Source: Marchantia polymorpha subsp. ruderalis
Taxonomy: Eukaryota > Streptophyta > Marchantiopsida > Marchantiales > Marchantiaceae
Length of the DNA stretch: 64,000 bases
Assembly: GCA_037833965.1 (NCBI GenBank)
Contig: AP031356.1
Location: 22,900,501-22,964,500, forward strand
Reading direction: 5' to 3'
Under the pieces are notes generated by a model, which ran no database searches, was not told the origin of the DNA, and saw only the letters and a program-made list of their open reading frames with translations. The translations under genes were made by a program, and so were the position numbers. Below, in pieces: positions 49,630 to 61,878 of the stretch. Numbering within the stretch: the first letter of the stretch is position 1; each line of letters opens with the position of its first letter.

Positions 49630-51325
49630 GCTCTGGAAGCGAGAAGATGTTGGCTGGTATATCACCAGTTAGGAAATTGTCGTCAAGGGAACTGCATTAA
49701 AACATCCTGACAGTTCAGATTGTGCTCACAACGACCAAAAGAGTACAGGTATTCATATTTGCTGAAAGATAAGGACCATTGATCAAATATTACTTTGGGC
49801 GGCTTATTCTTTCAGTGATCCTACACATACATGCTTTTGCATTTTGCAGAGCAAAGGACGGCACACACATTGCGTGTGCCAATAATCCACAATGAACTTT
49901 ATTCTTTCAGAATGCACAGATATTCACAAAATATTAGTGTGTGGTGTATAGCAACTTACAGCGTTAAAAGTTTTGTAAGATTGCCAAGAGAATCAGGAAT
50001 CTCTCCGGTCAGGTCGTTTTTACTCAAAACTCTGCCAAAACAGACGTGTATGCGGGAACGTTAACCCAGACCATGGTTTCGTCCACACACAGTCTCTGAA
50101 CTATCCTCTGCTCGTTTTAAAAATTGAAAGCATCAATACTATACAGTACCAAGTGTACAAGGACTTTCCAAAGAGAATCTTTGACAAACATGCCAATCAT
50201 GCTATTATGATTATATTCATCACTCAGTGAAATGAACAAACACGAACATCTGTGAGTTACTACAGCGCAGTAGTTAAATTTGTGGAATGAAATGCTTGCC
50301 ATCCTCAAGTCGTTTCTTAGGTCGTTTCAAGAAAGAAGTTGCTTACATGAGTGTAAAATTCAGAAGACTTCCAAGCTCGGGTGGTATAGGTCCTTCGATG
50401 GAATTTGTATCCAAATCTCTGCGCATTAAGAACAGTCACTTACACTTACCTCGATTGACTCGAAATCAGACGAAAGTCCACGACACTTCAGCACAGGAGG
50501 CCTCTGAAACTACATTCATGAGCTTACTGAAATAGGTATCTGGAGAAACGACTTTCCAAAGAGAATCTTTGACAAACATGCCAATCATGCTATTATGATT
50601 ATATTCATCACTCAGTGAAATGAACAAACACGAACATCTGTGAGTTACTACAGCGCAGTAGTTAAATTTGTGGAATGAAATGCTTGCCATCCTCAAGTCG
50701 TTTCTTAGGTCGTTTCAAGAAAGAAGTTGCTTACATGAGTGTAAAATTCAGAAGACTTCCAAGCTCGGGTGGTATAGGTCCTTCGATGGAATTTGTATCC
50801 AAATCTCTGCGCATTAAGAACAGTCACTTACACTTACCTCGATTGACTCGAAATCAGACGAAAGTCCACGACACTTCAGCACAGGAGGCCTCTGAAACTA
50901 CATTCATGAGCTTACTGAAATAGGTATCTGGAGAAACGACTTTCCAAAGAGAATCTTTGACAAACATGCCAATCATGCTATTATGATTATATTCATCACT
51001 CAGTGAAATGAACAAACACGAACATCTGTGAGTTACTACAGCGCAGTAGTTAAATTTGTGGAATGAAATGCTTGCCATCCTCAAGTCGATTCTCAGGTCG
51101 TTTCAAGAAAGAAGTTGCTTACCTGAGTGTAAAATTCAGAAGACTTCCAAGCTCGGGTGGTATAGGTCCTTCGATGGAATTTGTATCCAAATCTCTGCGC
51201 ATTAAGAACAGTCACTTACACTTACCTCGATTGACTCGAAATCACTCGAAAGTCCACGACACTTCAGCACAGGAGGCCTCTGAAACTACATTCATGAGCT
51301 TACTGAAATAGGTATCTGGAGAAAC
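49630..51325 (-). pseudogene. LRR-gene relic on the minus strand
   Basis: Exon-like LRR segments are recognisable in minus-strand order: three copies of LDTNSIEGPIPPELGSLLNF (about 51,200-51,125, 50,812-50,737 and 50,424-50,349), LSKNDLTGEIPDSLGNLTKL (about 50,036-49,968) and LDDNFLTGDIPANIFSLPEL (about 49,700-49,632). Each is bordered by plausible splice sites like those of the receptor-kinase gene at 8,209-16,239. I found no malectin domain, transmembrane helix or kinase for it in the window. It is either a captured ectodomain fragment inside the transposon block or the remains of a receptor gene. Expression is doubtful. Confidence 0.6.
50162..51325. repeat. Three tandem 388-bp units carrying an LRR exon
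   Basis: Units are 50,162-50,549, 50,550-50,937 and 50,938-51,325. The first two are essentially identical and the third differs at a handful of bases. Each holds one complete LRR exon plus a second partial LRR-like exon (NHNSMIGMFVKDSLWK) on the minus strand. 388 is not a multiple of three, but whole exons with their own splice sites are repeated. Confidence 0.9.
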
Positions 51326-52954
51326 GACCTCAGCATGTGACAGCATAAGCTGAAGAGTTTATTCTCGATTACTCTCAATTATTCTCATAAGATTTTATTC
51401 TAGCTTCGCTAACATATCAGACGGAAGTAATGGGCACAGCTGCTATCGGGCAGTACTTTCTCTCGTAAAGGAACCGGATGTTCCTTTCTCACTCGTAAGG
51501 CGACCGAGAGGAGAGCTGAAAGGTAACCAAACCTTATGCAACTTGCGCCTTGCAGGCGCTCGACAGGCTACTCGTTGCTCGACAGGCTAATCGACATTTT
51601 TCTCATTTCAAACCTAAAAAAAAAATAGTCATGGATTCAAATTCATGGGTTTATATTAGCTTCATGAGTTTCATAGTCAAATCTACGATTTCAGTCCTAG
51701 CTTTACATATATGGTAGTTTTGAAAAAATATCCTATTCTCAAAATAGGATATTATTTCTAGGATATTATATCATACTTGTCAAAATAGGTCCGATTGCCA
51801 AAATATTAACAACTTCTTTATCATCTGAAATATCATCAATTGTGATTCCATACCCACCTTTGTCTTTAAAAAATGTTTTACTTACTTTTGCCGGAATTGA
51901 AGCATATGAGATGAATATACACAATACAGTCTAATAATGAACATCAAAGTTTTAAGAGATACAACCATGACAAATCGAATGAATTTATCTCCAACCTCAA
52001 CATATTGGCAATACAACATGTGGGATTTTACTGTGTACGTGACTTTTTTTTCAAAAAAGTTTGTATTTTTTGAAAGATGCAACGAATGAATGTCATCGCT
52101 ACTTACGTGCAATGCTCTGAACCTCATCATAACAAGTGTACCCAAAAATTCTATGGTCCAGTCTAATAGACTATTGTGGTCAGTCATTGAATATAGAGGT
52201 GAAGTGCATGTCCAAATATGGATAGGATTAATTCCTCAACTTCAAACAGGAGTTTTTTTTCCCATTATTTAAGTAAATCTATATGCAATGAACAAGTAAA
52301 GTTCTGAGGGTCAATATTCAAGCAAGATCACACATTCTAAGCTCAAGTCTTGCAAGATCTAACTGGTGCTGTAAGTTACTTCTCATCCTTGCACATTTCA
52401 CTGCCTCCAGCTCATGGAATTCCAAAGACTTTTGACTAAAGAATATCAAGCTGTTACATCCAAGCTGATGGCGCGTCTTCTTGCAATCCAACAAGCTCCA
52501 ACAAGAAAGACCTTACATAGAGACGTCTCTTCTAGCACACCTTTAATATAACTTGAGTAGCACTCAGATACATTCATTAATATATCAAAAGTTGGATCTC
52601 AATAATATCAAAATACGTAGAATCAAGTTTCTTAATTTTGAAACGTCATCTTAGCAACATTGACTGTCATCATTGAACAAATAATTTGTGTACCGTGAGT
52701 TCATGATAAATTTCCAAACTGTAATCAGCGCATGCAAATCAGGTAAATGTGGAATTGGACAAAATGGTTTCATTTTACTATGAAATTGAAACAACATTTA
52801 TGCATCACAAGCAAACAACTTAGGGAGAAAGAGTCAAGTCGATCGTCTCTCCTAGAATTCTAGCTTGTTCCTCTTTGCGTTTTTCTCTATTTGCACTTGC
52901 CTGAAGGAATTGCTTGATCAGACTTTGAGTTCTTTTGGCCTTCTGCCTGCCCTT
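51326..52954. other. AT-rich spacer, no gene seen
   Basis: It contains only short frames and a small direct repeat (GCTCGACAGGCTA, about 51,560-51,595). Confidence 0.5.
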
Positions 52955-55900
52955 TCAAAGTCTGAGCTGTAAAGCTCCTTCTTCTACCTTTCCTAAATCT
53001 GCGGTAGGGGCTCTAAATCTTTCTCCTGTTTCAAGTAATCTCTGTGGCTTAGGACATTTAATGCCTGCTAATTTTTCAAGCCAACTCAATTTCCTGAATG
53101 ATGAGCTAGGCTTATCTAGCATGGATGTACGCCACATGTCTGCAACAGGAAGTATTCTACCAGTACTCCATGCTTGGTGAGACTCCTTGATACGTCCAAT
53201 GCAATGCCGGAGCTCTAGCTCTCCCACTTTCATCATACTAGGATTTTCATCAAAAAAGTCCTTCAGCCATACCAATTGAGTATGAAGAACACGCTTGGTC
53301 TTTTCTTCCTCCTCCAGATCTGTTGGCTTTGATGCTTTCTTTACAGGGCTGTACGTATCTGATAACACATAGAACATGTACGGTTAGGTAGTTTCATCAC
53401 TCAAATTGTCATTTCTGCAAAATATATGCAGTTATTGCACATTAAAATGATAGTTTGAAGTACCTTCTGTAAGGTTGAAGGTGTCATGGCGATCATCTTT
53501 GACTTCAATATCTGCAAGTTCTCTTCGAAGGACTGGATCCTCATTGAAATCATATATCTGTGATGAAGGACCTTTATCAAAGAGCTCTTTGATTCCACCT
53601 CGTATTCCACCAAACCGTATGCCCAAACAAATGCGGATGTTGGTCTCGGAATATCCTATCTTTCGTACAATAAGAATCTAGACACACATGAATCAAGCAG
53701 TGTTAATAAAAAATACAGATACGACCAATATATGTAATCAAAAACAGAATTACAATCTGAGTTGTACCTGATGTTTGCAAAAGTTGCCTTGGAGTGACCA
53801 GAAGCACTCGCATGCATACTTTTCTCGTCTCCAATTTACAAGATACCTTCTATTTAGCTTTGATGTAGAGCCCACTAATGCGGGGCCTGCATAGCCATGA
53901 GGCCAAGTAACAGGGACAGTTAGCATAGATCTTGTCTTCATGATCACAGCAATCACACGTTGATCTTTCTTCTTATTTGGAATAAAGCCAAGTAGCTTCT
54001 TCTGATCTTTGTACCAAATTCTCATTACAAAATCCCATAGCAGACCATATACTGTATGATCCAAACGTTGCTCATGTGCATTGCTGCGCCAGCCATAAAG
54101 GAAATCCTTCATGTGTCCATGCATTGATTCCATAGCGTTGTTGGTATCTTGATTGTTACGACATGTCTTCCTCCGTTCATCACGAATACACTGACCTGAA
54201 TTCCAAAACAGTAAGTTAGATGTGCTTGTGGAAGTTCATTAAGCAAAAAACAACTTCCAAAATGTAATAACTTCAAATATAATGCACATGTTACAAACTT
54301 ACACTTACCCATACAAGGTTCCCATTCTGTTTGAAAGTATTTCACAAATTGTGGCTCAGAGAGCTGAAATTTTTTGTAAAATAACAGAAGCTTCATCGCA
54401 GCAGATCTTTCCACATCAAATTCTTCTCCATCAGCAATTAATGTGCTTCCAAAGCACAGGTCTTCTAAAGCAGCATTCATAATAGCTCTCTTTTCATGAC
54501 CACTCACAACCTCAATCAATTTCTTTGTCCATGCTTTTTGAACATGATATATGCAAAGAAATACAGGGATATGCGGAAAAACAATGTCTAGGGCAAGTCT
54601 CTCATTGTCAGCACAATCCGTCATGAAGCACGAGGGCATCCATCCAGGGATATAATGTTGGGCCATCTTCTTCACTGCAAATAATAAATCCACCAGATCT
54701 TATGTTTCTTCTCTTTCGAGGAATCCAAAAACAGTAGGATGTCCGTGTTCATATTCGTCAAACACCATCAGGGTGTACAGTGGATACTGCATTGCAAAAA
54801 ATGAAATAAACGTTTCAGTTTGCTGCTAGCAATCGTCTACAAAGTATTCATCTTCATTGATACTAAGATAAAACCTGATACAAATGAATGATTCGCTATT
54901 TTTATGTCTTGATAATTTAGACGTGATCAAGGTATATAAAACAACATATACATCACACATTGAGACGTTCAATAATCTCTTACAGGATTGGTTAAAGCTC
55001 CAAACCGTCATTTTTTCAAATATCTTGCAGAGATTGCAAATAGTAAGGTAGAATATACATAATCATGGAAGCCTGATGATAAAAACATCAAAATGTGGTA
55101 GTAGAATATTACCTTATACTTCTGCGTGCCATGCGTTCCATCTATAGCAACACAACCTCCATTTCCATGTTTTAGCAACCAATCTAGGAGCAAGGGTCTT
55201 GTAACAGCAAGCCTCAATGGTTTAAATGGATCACTTTTTGGTGCCTGATACAAAACAACTTGAGATGAATTCGCTTTCATCCATAATTCTGTGCTAATTC
55301 TATCATTAGCATGCCTTCTCCAAGTTTCTTTGTCCAGTTCCAATTTGATATTATACACATCGGCAGATGTGATATAATGATCTCTAATAGGGGACCCTTG
55401 CACATAGCCTAAGCGCTGATGATTTTCAAACAGTGCTTTTGCAGCACGCATGAGAATTTGTGGAGGAGTTAAACCTCTTCTTAACTCGCATTCAACCCAC
55501 TCCCTGGCATAAGAACGTAAAAAATATTAGACAACGTGCTTGCTTAGTGTCAAAGTTTTACAAACTGTAATAACAACAAACTTATTGTAGATATTACAAA
55601 TATGACGGGAGATTGACTGTGAACGATAAACAAATATATTGAAAATGTAACAAATATGCCGTTACCTGCATTCAGAGGATAAATTGCGCGCCATTTGAGA
55701 TGGCAAGCCAACACTATCCGAACACGCTGTGCCATGACAAGCTACACCTGCAGCATTTACGTGTCTTCTATGCTTGTATATCAATTTTGTGATTCCTGGT
55801 GGAATGTGATCATTAGACAGCAGTTTAATGGCACTAAACCTGCACTGACAGCCCTTGTGATGCAAATCATGATCTAGTCTATTCCTGCTGCCAGGACCAA

Positions 55901-56207
55901 ATTTTGCCTTTGTTGATGGATCTTGAATAAAATTCGAGGAAAGCATACTCTTCTTGCCCCTTTCTGGAGTACCATACTTGCACTAATACATTGCATACGA
56001 TTCCCAATTGTGCCTAGTACCTCCACCCTTGTATGAGCAACGTGTCACAAATTCTGTCTTCGCATCACTATGACAAGATCCCTCTCCCGAAACAAAATCG
56101 TTAAGCCTTGAGCTTTTGATGTAGGCCGTCCCATTTGACCAATTCAACATTAACGAATTGAAAGGGCCTTCATAAGGTGGGTCCTGCACAATCCATCCTG
56201 CCTCCAT
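52955..56207 (-). pseudogene. Mutator-like (MULE) transposase gene with SWIM finger, two nonsense codons
   Basis: Exons (minus): 56,207-55,666; 55,503-55,112; 54,786-54,309; 54,195-53,768; 53,678-53,464; 53,358-52,955; phases agree at the joins I checked. Features in order: a Cys/His-rich N-terminal domain (HHKGCQCRFSAIKLL, then Y.HRRHVN), resembling the WRKY-GCM1/FAR1-type fingers of MULEs; the catalytic core with AIDGTHG and FMTDCADNE aspartates and CIYHVQKAWTKK; TNNAMESMHGHMK; and a SWIM finger (CECFWSLQGNFCKHQ). Two stops break it: TAG at 55,983-55,985 (minus) just upstream of the finger and TAA at 54,700-54,702 in the core between FLEREET and DLVDLL. It lies next to the right end of the 40-kb block and would have mobilised it. 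I could not place the third catalytic residue. Confidence 0.75.
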
Positions 56208-56760
56208 GCTGTCACCACACCTGCAAAAGCACCTGAAATGACAAGAAAAGTACAAGCACGAGCTCTGGCACGAGCTCCTCAAAGCACTGACACTGGCACC
56301 CAAAAGCGACGTCGAAACGACGAGCTGGAGAATATTGATGTGATTCTATTTTCAAAAACCCTAATCTTTGTCGCTTAAAATTTCGTCGCCTCAATTTGTT
56401 ATCACCGTTTCATTACAAATATTACAGTCTAAACATTAGGGATTCCATCTGAGCTATCCCTCTTGCAGTTCAGTTTTAGTTCTTTTTCCCGCAACGTTCC
56501 ACGACACGACTGCGATCATTGTTACGGCGTAGATCATTGCAACGCACTAGATACAACGTTGCGGCCTCTACATGGTTGCCGCAAAGTGCCCTCCCCGCAA
56601 AGTGCCCCGCCTCCCCGTTCCCAAAACTGAGATAAAATCCGGCTGATCCGGGGCAGCCCGAAGGAAGGATGAAGAAAGAAAGAAAGAGGAGAAAGAAACT
56701 GGGATCCCTGACACCTGGCAGTATGGCCGTTTGTAAAAGTTTGTGCAACTAAGCGAGTCG

Positions 56761-56796
56761 GTTAGATTAGTTACTTGCTAGTTGCCTACTACATTT
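56761..56796. repeat. Right copy of the 36-bp direct repeat
   Basis: Identical to 16,515-16,550; it lies immediately outside the right inverted-repeat end of the block. Confidence 0.85.
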
Positions 56797-59000
56797 CAAT
56801 TTAGATTCTGGATTGAGTACTGCCTCATATAGAAACCAGAATGGTGCATGAGAGGAAAAATAAAAATTTGAAATTAGAAAATAAATTAGCAATTTTAATG
56901 TGAACTGATTAGCTTTTTTTTAAGTCTTCAAATATGAATGCATATGAATCATCATTGTAGTCATTCTTGACCATGCAAAGAATCCACTCTGGATGGCAAT
57001 AAAATAAATAATATTTTTTTAAACTCCATTATTACTATCTCGTGATATCGTACTCAAAACTTATCTATCCAGATTTTTTGAATGAAAACAGGAGCAATGT
57101 TACAACATCACATTTTCACTAATTAGACACAATAAAACCTCTACAGAAATACTTGATAATTTGACTCTATATAAATCTAGTGCTATAAATACTGTATGTG
57201 CTGTTGTGACATGGCTAGTATGATAAGCGAAGATGACTCATGTCATCTTTGTAGAGGAAGGGTGTTGATGAACCATCCTTTGCTGCATTGCAGGTCAGTT
57301 TTGCTTGCATCATCATCCACAAAGCCAAAATTCACGCCGGTAAAGTAACAACTTTCGAATTGCCACAGAGTTTGGAGAGAAAGCAGGCTATTAAAGCTCA
57401 CAGTGAACTTCGATAAAGAACAATCGAGTGACCTATTCAAAGCCACTTTGCAGATTCTGAGGTGACTTCACGATGGAGTTCACACAAGTAGCAATGAGTT
57501 CTGTCGCTTAAAGACGAGGCTGTAAGTGTAGAGATTTATGATTTCAGAGGGCTGGACACTGCATCAATGAAAATACTGTAACCCTCTGATAGAGCAATAG
57601 ACATTATCTATAACCATGATTGACTGCCAGATTATGACTTGGAGGTCGATTATAACTTATCTCGGTACGTCCGGTTGGTAGACATTCTCATGATCGTCTT
57701 CACATCACATACCCGAGAAAGTTTGTAGCGAATTGAATATATGTGAACTTTAAGGGAGTTAAACGATAAAAACATTGTGATGGCTGGATGAGATCAGGTG
57801 AACAGTGCCAATCGAGGCAGGCTGCATTCATTAAAGTGCATTCATTAAAGAGCGAAAGAAAAGAAAAGGGAAAAGTCAAAAGAAAGGACAAAACTGGATA
57901 TAAATTAGGGCAGTAGACAAGTCCGTGATGGAAGAAGCTGAGAATTCTGGAGGTTATAACAAGAACCAAGATGTGCAGGAGGATGGACGAGACAAGATAA
58001 CTAGAAGATCTAAGATAAGATCTCAGAAGATAAAATTATAATAAATGTATTTTTATATTCATGATCCAACCTTCTAAAATTTATATTGCTTTATTCTTCT
58101 TATATGCTTATATTTTACATGACTTTTCTATTCATAATAAAAAATTAATTTAATCTTCAATCTCTTCAAGTCTGTGTCTATTTATCTCTATAGTGTACAT
58201 AGGATTTGGATTCAGTTAAACTTAAGTCTACTATATGAAATTTTTTATCTTGATGTTTTGTAAATATTTTCTTTATACCTTTCTTAACTCTTTTATGCAT
58301 GATTGCATTTAGAATTTTGTTCATGTCAAATGATGTCTTCAAGCTCTTTCTCTTTTTACAAGCAAAATTACGAACATGCGCAGCTATATATGAAAGTTAG
58401 CAAAGATTCACAATCTGTATGTTTCATAAAGTATTCTATACATAGATGATTGATGTTAATGAATATGTATTCTCACTTATATCAATCATCTACGGTTGAC
58501 GTCAACTCTCTTGGAAATGCTTGTCATTGTGATAATTAATCTGAATTAACGTTTTGAATGTACATCTATGTAGGTTTTACCTGGTGATATGACATGTGAA
58601 TAAATAGGGAGTCATATTATAAACATTGTTTTAAAAAATAAACGTAACAGAAATACATCATTTCAAAAAGTGAAAGATATTTCCTTGAATTCCATGATAT
58701 GTTTTACAAGGTATCTAGCTGCAATCTGTTCAATCATAGATAAGGTGACGAATAAAGTAGAGGAAAGAGGCTTTTGGAAAAATGCTGTGTGCATGAAAAT
58801 GTTCATTTATGTTCATAGACTTCCAACTTTTTGATCATAGAATGAAAAATAGATTCCGTAGACCTCGAGGAACAGATTTCTTCCCAAGCCCCAACATTAA
58901 AAATCAATAATATCTCGATATAATTCTACGCAGGCATTGATATGGTCAATGGGTTGTTAATGAAGGTGTCAACGGAGCCCAGATTGAGAAACAAGGAGAA
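56797..59000. other. AT-rich intergenic DNA
   Basis: It resumes the sequence that originally followed the receptor-kinase gene. A 67-codon minus-strand frame (57,446-57,243) has no recognisable domain. Nothing else is supported. Confidence 0.5.
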
Positions 59001-61878
59001 TTGACTCTTCATATTCCATAATTTGGCAAAACACAACCACGGTGAAGAAATCCCGGCATTCGAAACTTCTCTCGTCTCTGACTTCTTCCCGTCGTACTCC
59101 ATGTACGACGATGTCCAGATTTACGAAATAAGTTCCCCACCAGCCACCCTCGAAGAGCTGAGGCACAGTTGGCGGGTGGACCCGTACACCATAAAGTGCA
59201 GCCCTCGAGACCGTATACTGTACCAGACAGACTCCCGGCCTTTGACTGCAAGCGAAAAATTGAAAAAAAAATTCCGGGGAATGTGGATGTCGTTCCAGTC
59301 ATGGGTTCCTAGGACTTCAGGCCGAAGGAATCGAAACCTTCTTGACAGCTGTCGGGCACTGCATTCTTCCATGCAGAAACACAGGGGGAACATGGCGTAT
59401 TGTAATCTCCACCCAAGGGACAGTCCAGAAAGCTCGAAGAATCATCCCGCGAAGTCAAAGGTGGTCTGATCACGTCCCGCGTGTACGACTTGGTGGGGTC
59501 TTCCAACCCCGTTCGCAAATATTACTTGGCCCTGGTCTGATTAAACGGGTTACGTTCAGACTCTGAATGTAACCCGTTTGGTCTCTGAACTTCAGAGACC
59601 AATTGGCCAGACCGGGGTCTTCTAAAGTCAACATCAATTTCAACGTAGTGGAGATGGAGCCCACATAGGAACGACCTTTGTCCAAAATCACGCTACGTCA
59701 ACGCCTGGTCAAAATTTCCCACCTACGCAGTTTTGCAGAAGGTGCTGCTGACAGAATGGTGCCAAGACCGCACCGCACGGAGCCTCCTCTACCGCAATCA
59801 GGGACCACGTCAAAAAAGCAACAGATAGACGGCCTTCGTCAAATACCACGCCATGCCTACGCTGTGTCACAAATCCCACGTACGCAGTACTCGCTGAAGG
59901 TGCTGCTGACATCTACTCACATTTTAGTACTACTCATGTCTTCGGCCCGATCCCCATGTCGTGATCCAACTCATCAAGACAGAGCATACCTACCATATTC
60001 ACAAATCCGTACAAGAATCGTAGCCTCGAGTAGACTAATCAGAAATATCTACTCCGGCACTTACATTATTATTATACATTATTATACTGAAATTTATATG
60101 TGCAAAGTTATTGAAAAACAATCAGAACGAGAATGTGTGACCCACGCGGATTGTGGTTTGAAAACCGTTCAGAGTACAATTCATTGGTGCTCGTACATAC
60201 GATTTAATTATATTACTTGTATACTTAGGCGACGATCACTCGTCGGAAGATAAACGGCGGATGCAGAGGTTATTATGACAATCTTGACAGTATGGAATAT
60301 TTTTTTATGAACGTATGCGATGCTTCGTGCGGCGCTCTGGGAGCAAGAGCTTCCCGTCTGCAATCCGAAGTAATTGAGTCGTGCTGAATTGAAGTCTTTC
60401 TGAGTTTGCCAGTTGAGGAGATTATACGCAAAGCCTTTATTTGACGACTGGAACGCTCTCGGCAACTGGCCACAGCAGAACACGTGGTCCAGATGATAAG
60501 TGCAGACATTCTTTCGAAGTAGACTAGCTGTATTGGTAATCCTTTTCACTGTATTGGATTGTCGAGTTTCCGGGTCGACCCACTGGGCACAAAATAAATC
60601 TCGTTGATTTCGATAGCAAATTTCTGGTGCTGATAGTGCGTAGACTTCTCGTCTTTCGAAGACAGAGTAAACTGGAAGGCAGGAGAGCAAGTTTCAAGAT
60701 ACAGTATTGATTGTTTCTGCGCTTCTCACCTTCAACTCGCCTGTCTACCCATTTTGTCTCAATCTCAGAAAGGTGATTCTTGCAAAGTTTATATCCGGCC
60801 GTCTTCTGTTGCTCTTAGTGAACATTCGATGGCAAGAGAGGCGTGCTTTTTAAGGCTGATATTAGCCCTGAGATTTCCGGTGTATCTGAAGCTTGTCTTT
60901 ACGAGCAAGTATGGGAAAGATTATCTGGGCAGCGACAGGACGCTTAATCAGCCGCTTTCGTAGCTTCACACTTCGCATAACCGCTTCACACTTCGCATAT
61001 CAATCTGCGTTGCATTCACGGTCAGGTTTAGGAAAGAGCATTTTCTGGGAAAACCTGGCATGTCTTTGCACATATGTCTTCTGCCTCAGAAGTTCTAATT
61101 TCTGCATACACTGGGTGGCAAATATCTTGACGTACAAGAGTTGATTATTTCAGGCTTCATCAATTGCAGTAAAGATGCTGGCACGGACCCTGGAGTGGAG
61201 AAGCGAGAGAGATTTCATCCAAGCACCGGTAGAAGTGGCTGAAGAAGGTGTCACTATAAGCCTCAGTCCAACCCTCGATCCCAAATGCAGTGCGGAAGCG
61301 CTGAGAACTGCTCGAGCTTTCTAGCCCGGGGAATCGTGAGCGCAAGGCTCCTTCGAAGTTCTGTCACAATTGCCCGCCGGTTACAAGTACCACACGCTGA
61401 ATCAGAGTTTTGGAAGAATAGTGCTCTTTACATTGTTCGTTGCGATCTCAAAGGCTCGGTGTTGACTCTTGGTTCCACCATGATCGTAAGGGAGTGAATT
61501 TAGTCTTCCTCACAACTAGACTTGCGCCGTTCTTACGGGCGTGAAAGTTTGATGCACCTACCAAGTTCACAATGTATTGAGTTATCTTGGGACCTGCAGG
61601 CATCTGTAGTAGTCATGCATGAACATCCGCCTTATTTGTTTTCTTAGCTACATATCAGCTTCACGAAAATCAAATCTCAAATCAATTGAGATATTGTATA
61701 TGGACCTCGTCATATTAAGTATGCTAATTGCTGTGGGCACAGTATGTGGAGCACTCATATCACTGAGCTGTCTGATTACGCTGCAGACATCTGCCCAAGC
61801 TGGAGCCGTGATATCTGGCAACTAATGGCGGGCAGAGTTTTGTGTCAATTTTCTCTGCAACTCACAAGCCAGCTTGAA
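59000..61878. other. Upstream block of a receptor-kinase gene, copy 3
   Basis: It is homologous to 1-1,735 and partly to 5,090-7,900. A 148-codon frame (59,023-59,469, +) is the longest; its N-terminal part is shared with copy 1 but I do not recognise it. About 61,170-61,500 resembles the last ectodomain exons of a receptor kinase (EEGVTI region), so the block may contain the tail of a vanished upstream gene. Confidence 0.5.
59543..59600. repeat. Two adjacent hairpin-forming inverted repeats
   Basis: Arms 59,543-59,560 and 59,562-59,579 (18 bp, one mismatch) and arms 59,580-59,589 and 59,591-59,600 (10 bp, perfect) form two tight hairpins. Copy 1 (about 470-495) has only the outermost bases, so the palindromes were gained in this copy. 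Confidence 0.85.

Larger units (their letters stand above)
16551..56760. mobile_element. Putative giant MULE-like DNA transposon or inserted block
   Basis: The block is bounded by the 36-bp direct repeat. Its left end (16,554-16,574, TTTAGCTGCACAAACTTATAC) matches the reverse complement of its right end (56,733-56,753) at 18 of 21 positions. A second match (G[GC]CAGGTGTCA) follows a little further in on both sides. Inside, on the minus strand, are a MULE transposase gene next to the right end, an LRR-gene relic and a zinc-finger gene. Subtracting the later LTR insertions leaves about 14 kb. The ends, the direct repeat and an internal transposase together suggest one mobile unit. The inverted repeat is weak and the direct repeat oddly long, so a segmental insertion remains possible. 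Confidence 0.45.

Noticed and set aside
50162..51325. CRISPR-like array
   Set aside because: Units are contiguous 388-bp direct repeats without spacers in a plant genome.
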